NCBI RefSeq assembly: GCF_042683245.1
Contig: NZ_JBHUJB010000046.1
Coordinates: 1 to 64,000, forward strand
Direction of reading: 5' to 3'
Origin: Rubritalea tangerina
GTDB lineage: Bacteria; Verrucomicrobiota; Verrucomicrobiia; Verrucomicrobiales; Akkermansiaceae
Length of the DNA: 64,000 nt
Position numbers and translations under genes: made by a program. A model generated the notes under the pieces. It searched no databases. It was not told the origin of the DNA and saw only the letters and a list, made by a program, of their open reading frames with translations. This document shows, one piece after another, positions 40,606 to 50,600 of this stretch (its first letter is position 1; each line of letters opens with the position of its first letter).

Positions 40606-41646
40606 CTAAGGATTATATACCGACTCACTCCTATCTAGCCCTTGAAATAAATTGCGTTTGGGATCGAACTCTAAATTTAAATCATTTGCTGCAGGATTGA
40701 AATGGTACTGAAACGAAACAGTATTCTTTTTAGGGTCGAAACTCAGCGACTCATTAAATTTGACATAATTTGCAGATTCTATTTTACCTGCTCTGTTCAA
40801 TTCCACCCTAGTTCTCACAAAAAAGCCAAGATCCGGTTTTCCTGCTTCCTTGTATTGCCGTTGAAGAACTTTACTATCCCAATTTGCTTGGTAACCATCC
40901 AGCGGGGCCTCATGTGGCATCCTTAGATCGGATTCTACATAGTACTCATCATCACAAATCTGTATACCCTCCTTTTTTTCAGTGAAACTAATTTCTAAAA
41001 GCCCCCCCCAATTTCCGGCAACTTCTCTGAAATACTCTTCACTCCATTCTTTCCCCTCATCAGCCCTAAGACCTTTTGTATATTGCCTGAGATCGTTTAA
41101 CTTTCGTTCAGACTTTGAATATCCCTCAAATACTCTTGTCGACTTAAATAAAATATCAGTTTTTACTCCCTTGCCGTATGGAGAAACCCAATCACCCACT
41201 CCAAAGTCAAACCCTATGAAAACTCCATTTTTAGGAAACGTGAGAGTCACCTTTCTCGCATAAAGTGCTGTAGGGTTAATAATACTTCGCATCAATATCT
41301 TCTTATGAATCGGTTCAGCCGAATCATCCATCCTATCCTTCTGCACACGGTGATATTTGATTGAATAATACCCAGATTTCGAAGATTTTGCCTCAACACC
41401 ACCAAGTACACGATCCATCGCTGAGAACCTCCCATTAGCATCGGTTTCCCCCTTATGAACAGGACTTCTCTTTCGCCCAGGGTGCCAAAAATAAATATTA
41501 GCATTTGCATCAGCGACTGCAGCTCCTGTTTCGTCTCTCACTTCCAGTGTAATTTTACGCAAAGGTCCCCTGCTCTCACAGCGTGCTACAGAGCATACGG
41601 CAACAGAAGCTCCAAGCATTAAAAAAATTAATGTTCTATTCATCAT
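40606..41646 (-). CDS. Secreted protein with carboxypeptidase-regulatory-like domain
   Basis: A 346-residue precursor. The signal peptide (residues 1-24) ends SVARCES, and then KITLEVRDETGAAVADANANI begins a carboxypeptidase-D regulatory-like beta sandwich (about 30-100) with TDANGRFSA. The remaining 240 residues match nothing I know. The start ATGATG lies inside the last codons of the giant gene (11-bp overlap) and has a strong GGGAGGA ribosome site, so it is translationally coupled to it. The sequence is AT-rich, with mixed codon use unlike the operon to the left. Partner, chaperone or immunity roles for the giant protein are possible but unproven. Bases 40428-40605 between this gene and DUF1853 hold no clear terminator. 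Confidence 0.65.
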   Translation of the reverse strand: MMNRTLIFLMLGASVAVCSVARCESRGPLRKITLEVRDETGAAVADANANIYFWHPGRKRSPVHKGETDANGRFSAMDRVLGGVEAKSSKSGYYSIKYHRVQKDRMDDSAEPIHKKILMRSIINPTALYARKVTLTFPKNGVFIGFDFGVGDWVSPYGKGVKTDILFKSTRVFEGYSKSERKLNDLRQYTKGLRADEGKEWSEEYFREVAGNWGGLLEISFTEKKEGIQICDDEYYVESDLRMPHEAPLDGYQANWDSKVLQRQYKEAGKPDLGFFVRTRVELNRAGKIESANYVKFNESLSFDPKKNTVSFQYHFNPAANDLNLEFDPKRNLFQGLDRSESVYNP

Positions 41647-44600
41647 CTAATCCTCCCAAATCTATCATTTTTGTATACAGTGGGTGAAGAAAATTAAGTG
41701 CTACTTCTTTAAAATCACTATGCAACCACTGGTCTTCTGCTTTACCTTCATGATTACTATCAGGCCACGCCCCGCCTTCGCCAGGCTCTTGCCGCAGAGT
41801 ATCCATATCTATATCTTGAGCAAAACTACCAAGAGGGTTAGCTGCAATAGCAAAAGACATTGCCGGTAAAGCCCTTGCTAATAGATCATATTGCACTTTC
41901 ATTTCAGAGGCCTTTGCACTTCCATTTGCGCCGAAAAGATCTCGTTCTCTAAATAAATCAAAGAAAGGTTTACTTTTAAGCTCCTGAGTTGGGATTGCCT
42001 TTGCTTCGAACTCGTTATACTTACGATAACTATTAAAATGTATATTTTTAATTTCCCAATATCCACTACCTATCTCACCCGGTAAATTTGGAGGGTTATA
42101 ATTAAAACCCCAACCACCCTGATCACGCGATTGGGCTATTGCTGCGGCGGAGGTTCCTCCTTTCACATATTCTTGGGCCGCCCACGCACCTCGAGCAAAG
42201 CCATCGCCCCTCAAAATTGTTTCAGCTATGGAAGCATTATCTGCTTCGGGGTCTGGATCTTGAACCACCTCATCACCTTTTGAATAGAAATTATAAGCTC
42301 TTCCTGAAGTAGCCACTTTATCGAAGCGATCTTTCCACGTCAGCTCATTACGTACATCATCCGAGTCAGTCGAGAATAACTCATGCCAATTAGCTGAGAA
42401 GAGACGTCTTTGGGAACCATTATCATAATCATAAAATGGTTTCCACTCTCTCTCGGTCATTCGTCTGCGCATTTCTTCAGTTGTTGCACTCTCATCATAT
42501 GCCTGCAGAGCAACGGCTCCATTAATCATATAATATCTTGATGGCTTATACTCGGAACCAGGCTCCCCGTTCCCCTGCATCGCCTGACTTACTACCATAT
42601 TACCCAGACTATGTGCCGCAATGGTCACATCCGCATCCCCTGTAAATGATAATGCCCCTTTCAAAGCGTCTCCAGTCTGTAGAGCAAAAAATGCCGCCTT
42701 ATGATAATCAGCAGTCGCTAAATCGGGAATAAGCCCAGGCAAACCTGTATCTCCATCCCAAGTAACACCGACAAAGCGCGCTTTGCTTCCCGTCTGATGA
42801 AGTCTCTTAAAAAGTTCCGCATGCCATCCTCTTGCTTTCTCCGATGAGACATTGAAACCGTGCAGGAAGACAAAATACTTCCCATTAGTTAAATCATCTG
42901 GGTACGGGTCACCTGGATCAGCTGTTTTTGTTCCATTAGGCGCAGGCTCTTGGCCTGATGAGCTACCATTATAATTTTTCGGGACTTGCGTGAGATCCAC
43001 ATGACGGTACATATCCTCAACTTTTGAAGTTTTAACATGAAAATCAATGGTCGCAACCACTTCAGTGCCTTTACGAATTTCTAGCTGAATAGGCAACTCA
43101 GTCGGTTCTGTAGATTCTATATAGATACAGCCTCGCCCTTCTTCGGCTCTCTCTATATAAGAGGCCGAGAGTTCCACACCCTCTGAAGTCATTGTCTCTA
43201 CCACTTCATCTGCGTACACTCTACCAAAGCCTACATTCTTAATGTATCGGTCTGGTGTTGGGTAAGTGGTACCATCAGTCAGGTGAACTCCCTTAATAGT
43301 AAAAAACTTAAATGAGCCTGAAGAATGCTTTAGATAATACTTATAGGTGTCTGTAGGCCACACATCTTTGGTTCGACTCAAATCAATGTGTAATGGGAAA
43401 AAGTCGACCAAATCTGTCAAGCCATCGACTAAATTATTTTTTGCATCAAACACTATGCCCATTCCTGTGGTTCTTCCTCCTGGTATGTCGAAGTTCCCAG
43501 TCTCACGTTCATCATCGTCATCATTTACCCACCAACGGAATGGATTTGCTTCGGTGACTTTGCCGCGATCTTTATCGTCAATAACTCCATCACGGTTGTA
43601 ATCGGGAACTATGTCAATGGGTATGAGATAAAATTTACCATCCTCACCTTTTTTGAGCACATCTGGGTCAATAATCTCAGGAGTTTCCTGATGTGCATCC
43701 CACTGTATGGTCTTGATAACTTCTCGTTGGGTTTCGGATTCGTCGACTCCTGTGGTTTCGGGGTCATCCTCAGGCTCAAAAATGACAAGGAAATTTATAT
43801 TATAGCGGTTCTCGTCTGCAACTCCCTCTTCCCATTTTATTTTAAATTGGACTTTCTGATATTTAAAATAGTCCTCTTTATCGTTTAAGTCACGGTAGGC
43901 TAGAGGGATGCCTTGAGTAAACACATCCTGAAAGCCCTCTAGCTCCGATTTGGCGTTGGCTATCAAGCGTTCTGTTGTGTATTCTTTTGAGAGACTTTTT
44001 GAATAGGTCTTACTGTTATTTTGGTCAGCTTTTTGGTTAGGTTCGTCATCGTAGGATGAGCCTTCGGACACTCCTTGTGCAAAGGTGGCTGACATGGGCG
44101 TGACAGCTCCTCCCATGTTGTTGTTGCCTGGGTGTTGATAGTCATCTGCCTTGACCTGTCCAGTGAGAGGGTCTACCTGATTATTTCTGGAGCCATTAAT
44201 ACGACTTTCTGGTTGCTCTTCTGTCCCTCCTTTGAGCACGAAGGATACGGTCTCGAGCATATTGAGGTAGCGCTTAACGACCTTTGTCCCCGCTGGAGTA
44301 ATAAATTCAGGATAGCCGTATTTGGGTAAGCCAACATTTTTTTCTTCTATCTCAAAGGACCAATTTGCGGTCGGGAATGATGGCGCCGTCGGATCATCAT
44401 CGTCGTCAGTTGGCGGTTCAGGAATATCTCCAGGATTATCATCTCCAGAGGTATCTGGATGATCATTTGCATCTGTCGGGTCAGATTCTGCCGAGAGCTC
44501 GAGAAAATCAGAAAAACCATCGCTGTCGTAATCATTCGTCAAAACATCGGAATTGGCCACAAGGGGGGAGTACCCCAGTACGGGATAGAGTATTTCTAAA

Positions 44601-47600
44601 CCATCCAAGAGGAGGTCGCCATCTGTATCGGCGTTCTTAGGGTCAGTCTGCAAATTGTATTCCTGAATATTGGTCAAGTAATCAGAATCTGCGTCAAAAG
44701 CCGTATCGTCCTTATGAGGGTTAAGATTGTTCTCAACTTCCCAATGGTCCGGCATTCCATCGTCATCAGTATCGTCTTTTTTCGGGTCGGTACCCTCCTC
44801 AAATTCCTTCAAGTCGGTCAGTGTGTCACCATCACTGTGGCTGTCGGCGTTGTCAGCGTCAGTGGGGAGTCCATACTTCCTCTCCCACCAATCTGGGATA
44901 CTATCATTATCATCGTCCCAAGGAAGAAACGTGGCTTCTATCTCCACACTTGTTAGCGGTGTATAGACCTGACCTGTTGCAGGGTTGATAGATGTAAAGC
45001 GAATTTCCCATTTTTCTTTATGCTGGAACCAGTCTTCAATAAATATGCCTTGTTCAGAGAAATCACTTTGAATACCAAAACGGATTCCCAGATCTGGCCC
45101 ATTTTCAACAGGACTTAGATTAGTAGTAAAGCTGCTAGATGAAGCCCTACAGCTATCGAAAATAATTCCCTGCGGTGTGACCCCTTCTCCAAAAATAAGG
45201 ATATTGTTGCCATATCTGTCGGATATAAAATCGAGCTGATGCCCCTGATTCCAGACGTAAATATCATTTCCTTCACCACCATATAGGGTGTCATTACCCT
45301 CAATGCCGATCAACGTATTGTCTTCTACATTCCCTGTGAGACGATCGTTACCAAGAGTTGAGATCACCCCTCCGTACAGGGAGGTCTGATCAAACAAATA
45401 TTCAAGGCTCCAATGGACATTATGAAACCTCCAATCGTTGACCAGGAGACGACCAGAAAGCTCAGGATTTGAGGGATGCGTGATCGTGATTTCAATGTCA
45501 TCCCCATCTACATCCTCTGTAAGGGAGAGGCCACTCACTCTTCCAAGCTGATAGGATATCCAAGACGGGTCAATGTCAGCAGAAAAACGAATAATATTTT
45601 CTCCGGAAGAATCATCAAAATAATCCACGCCATCCCCTAGATTCCAAAGATAGACATCATCACCCGCTTCTCCTCTAACGTAATCGTTGCCGGTTCCTCC
45701 AACGAGAGTATCGTTTCCATCACCTCCAAAGAGGTCGTCATTTCCACTATCTCCGTAAATGATGTCATCACCTCCATTGCCGTCCATATCGTCACTCCCT
45801 GAGAGTCCATGGAGCTCTTCACCAATATTAAGTCCCTCGATATGATCATCTCCTGAGGTCGCTAAGGTATTGCTGTCCCAGACTGTGCCATCATTGAACA
45901 CGATATTCCAATGGCGTCGGTTGTTGTTCCATGAATCAATGATGATGGATCCCGAGTAGTTTGCATCCGAGGGGTGAGTAATTATAATTCTGAGGTCGTT
46001 TCCTGTAGCACTACTTGTCCAGCTCGAGCCACTCCAATAACCTAGCTCCAAACTAACCATGGCTGGAGTAATCTCTGTGCCGAAAATAATTTGGTTCAGA
46101 TCGTCACCGTCGTACCTTGTATCTATATAATCATGACCGTCGCCGAAACTCCAGAGCACGCGATCATCCCCATAGCTCGGATCAATGGTGTCATTACCAC
46201 CTCCCCCAAGAAGAGTATCATCCCCGTTCCCTCCATCCAATGCATCTATTCCGCTGGTGCCAGTCAGGCTCACAGGTGTGTTGACCAGCGAGACATCAAA
46301 AGATAGATACTGTGAGCCATCATCTAACAGAATCTGATAGTACCCTAACTGGTTCGAATAAGTCCCATTTTCGATAATAAGAGATCCTGACAGGCTGTTA
46401 TCGTCCGGGTGGGTAATGAGTATGCGTAACTCCCGGTCTGATTCCCGAGACTCGGTCACCCAATCCGAATACGTTGTATAATCTTGGTATGTGGTGTCTC
46501 CATACTGCAAGATCACCATATCTGCAGTGATGCCAGTGCCAAGCTGAATGGTATTGCCATCACCATAATCCGTAGAAAGCGTGCGAATGAAATCATGTCC
46601 TTCGCCCCAATTCCACTCAACAACATCGTCACCAGTTCCAATCGCGATAATATCATTGCCCAAGCCACCATTGACGAGATCATCACCATTCGCACCGTAT
46701 AGTGTATCATCACCACCTTCTCCTTCTAGATGGTCATCTCCATCTAGACCATGCAGTGTGTCATTCCCCTCGTCGCCCTTGAGCGCTCCCAAATCGAGTT
46801 CATCACGAAGATAATCTCTTCCTAGGGTAGCCAGATAATCACCGTCTATTACATTTCCGTTTGCCAACCGAATAGCCCAAACATCAAGATCCAACCTCCA
46901 GTTATCAATTATAAAGCTTCCTGATAGACTAGAGTCATTATGGGTAATAACTACCCTAAGATCAACGTCACTCGCTGGGTCATGAGCCCATGATAGATAA
47001 TCTGCATGATAAACAGAATCACGTTCAAAGGATAGCATGTCCGCTGTTATGTCGTAACCGAGCTGGAGGGTATTTTGGCCAGAACTATCATTAGCATAAT
47101 CATCCCCATCCCCAAGATTCCAGTAATAAACATCGTTCCCTGCACCACCACTAAGGATGTCATTACCTTGAGCCCCAAATAGTTGATCTCCACCCGAGGT
47201 TCCATCAATTGTGCCACCCCCATCGTTGCTCAGCACGTCCAAAGCATCTTGAGCATCAAACCCAAAGAATGTTTCAAATCCGTCATTCACTCCATCACCA
47301 TCTGAATCACCATCTCCATCTGAATCACTATTGATAATCGTGACAGAGGCTACCTGAGAGCCCATAGTATAAGCTGCATCATCACTTAGAGTGATTTCAA
47401 CCGTCTCATCGCCTTCGATGATGCTATCCTGAATCGCTGTGACCACAAGGTCTATAGCGGTACTCCCAGAAGGTAGGGTCGCAGTCCCCGAAAGCGTTAC
47501 AAAGTCGACCCCGGAGGTGGCGGAACCACTCACCGAATAGTGTACAGAAAGATCAGCATCGAGCACGGCCGGCACACTAATACGCAGTGTAGCTGTGTCG

Positions 47601-50600
47601 GTAACATCTACCTCGTCAGCAACGGCATCGATAGCTGCGATGGACACGAGAGGGAGCTGTGTACCTCCACCAGAGAGAAGCGTCATGATCGCGTTTCTGT
47701 CGAGGCTCCCATAGGCCACACCTGTCGACGGGTCGATAGCTTCAAACTCAATCGTCCAATCTACATTGGACTCCATGGCATTGTTCAGCACAACCACTCC
47801 CACGAGCGTAGGGTCACTGAGGTGGTTCACATGGATGCAGACATCTGAACCGTCCATCACAGGAGTGCTGCTTGAGTAATTGCTCTCATCAGCATGCACC
47901 CGCGTGAAGAGGAGATCACTGGGGCTAATTCCTGAACCGAACTTCAGAGTATTAGAACCTGTGTCCTCGATAAAGTCGTTCCCGTCTCCATAACTCCAAT
48001 GGTAGAGGTCGTTACCGGCCCCCCCATAGAGCAGGTCACCCCCCGCCCCACCATCAAGCACGTCATCACCACCCAGTCCATAGAGCGTATCATCACCGGC
48101 CTCTGCCGTGAGAATATCCGCCCCTCTGCTACCGTACACGAGATCATCGGCTGATGTCGCAGAAGCACCAGCTCCAATATTCGCTAAACTTGAAATCTCA
48201 ACTCCTGTCAACGCACGTCGATAAATCTGAAGGTTATCAACTTGGCCGTGCAGACGCTGTATATCGTGGAAGCCTCCCCCTAGTGAATCCTGCTCCTGTC
48301 CAACCAGTAAGCCACCTGAGGATATATTAAGCGTATTCAAAGTGGCTGCCCCTTCGTACAACTCCACTCCATCCAGATAAAACTTCACCTTCTGGTTAGT
48401 TTGATCTCGCACCCAAACATAGTGATGCCACTTACCATCAAGATAGCTCTGTGCATCATAGTTGTAGGTCTTCGTGGAACTAGTGGTCTCTCCAGTGAAA
48501 AAGCGAATATTGCCTAGTAGGGCGTTTACCCACATGACAAATTCATTGTCATTGCCACTTCCAAAACCAGAAATCAAAGGATGGTTCTCTTTATTCGTCG
48601 CGGTAGATTTATACCAAATGCTATAGGTGACATCAGAGGCCCCATCTAGAGTGGCATGCGGAATTTCCAGATAATCATTCACCTGGTCTAAGACCAATGC
48701 GTCACCTGCTACCCCCGTACCTTCTGACACCAATGGTCCGTGCACTAACACACCATCGTTGGAATTCCCGCTGAGATCAGGAACTGAATTATTCTGAACA
48801 CCCTCAAAGTCATACTCTACCTGTAGGTCAGCAAAGCTTTGAGGTGTTTTAGGATACACCCTCACGTCCACATTGCTCATTTCAAGTATTTCCTTTGCAT
48901 CCAAACACCTACGGTAAATCCGCAACTCATCGACCTCGCCATTCAGCCGTGCATCTGAAGCAAACCCCCCAGCAAGAGCATCTTGTTCCTGACCGACCAA
49001 AAGCCCTCCAGCAGCTAGGTTGAGCGGGTTCAAAGTCGTATTAGCCCGGTAGCGCTCAATACCATCAATATAAAATAAAATGCGTTGATTAGTGGCATCG
49101 CGCACCCATGTGTACTGGTGCCACTGGCCATCAAAGAAGTCAGATACATCGTAGTTGTAGAGAACATTAGCATCCTTCGATTGCCCCGTGAAAAAGCGAA
49201 TATTATTATCTTGCTCGATAATCATCATCAAAAACTCATTCTCATTACCACTACCGTAGCCTGAGATTAAAGGATGGAATGACCGTGATGAAGTAGAAGC
49301 TTTATACCAAATACTGTATGTCACATCGTTTGCCCCATTCAAACTCTGATAGGGGATATCCAAATAGCTGTTAGTTTGATCCAAAGTAATACTATCTCCG
49401 AGGATCCCCGCACCAGCATTGCTTGCTACAGATCCGACAAGAGCACCATCATAGTTTGAGCCACTCAGGTCACGCACCGTGCTATCCTGAATGTGATCGA
49501 AGCTATAATGCAAAACAAGCCCTTCATCATTCTTATCGCTCAACCCATTGCTATCACTATCAGAAAGCTGAGGGTTCGTACCATCCACATACTCCTGATG
49601 ATTGTTCACTCCATCCTGATCCACATCACCAATACCTGAATGCGTCAGACCACCAAAGTGCTCTAACTCCCATGCGTCGGGTAGTTGATCACCATCACTG
49701 TCATCCGAAAGTTGGTAATAATCAAAGCTGCCTGCCTGCGTGGAAAATTGCCAATCCCGTGGCTGCATCCAAAAATCTTTCACCACCACAGAACCTGAAA
49801 GTGAGGCGTTTGAACCATGGTTCATGCTCACACGCAAATCAGCCCCTTCAGAAGTGGCTGACCATAGGCTGTTAGGATCATCCGACTGGAGTGCCCCGCG
49901 ACTGAAAGCAAGCTCGGCATTCGCCACACCCTCAACCTTAATGACATTCGTCTCACTTGCTAATCCATCAATGACCACATCATTCCCGTGCCCCCATTCC
50001 CACACATAGCCATCCACGCCTGCATTGCCATGCAGGACATCGTCACCTTCACCACCAGTTAAAGTATCATTCGCCTTGCTGCCATAGACCGTATCATTGC
50101 CCGCCGAGGCATCGATCGTATCGACCCCAAGAGTGCCATGCAGCACCTCATCTGTCGCATTACCCACCAATACTTGGTCTTTACGCGCACACTCTTGAAT
50201 CTCAGAGGCACTTAAAACCCGCCCGTAAAGTCGCACATCATCGACTTCCCCATACAGGCGAGCCACTGAATCAAATGAGCCCCCCACACTGTCTTGCTCT
50301 TGGCCCACGAGAAAGCCTCCGTTAGAGGCTGTCACTGCGCTCAAACTCGCGCTTCGTGTACCGATGAGCACCCCATCAATATACAACGAGACGGACTGGT
50401 TTGTGATGTCCCTCACAAAGGCGTAATGGTGCCACTCATCATCAAGGTAATCATTGAGGTTCACATCAAAAATCACATAGCTCGTGTTCGTATTCCCTGT
50501 GTAAAAACGAATGTGGTCTTCGACCTCAAAGAGCATGGCTAACATCTCATTATCCTTGCTGCCGCTCGCTACGGAGACCAAAGGATGCCCACTCACAACG

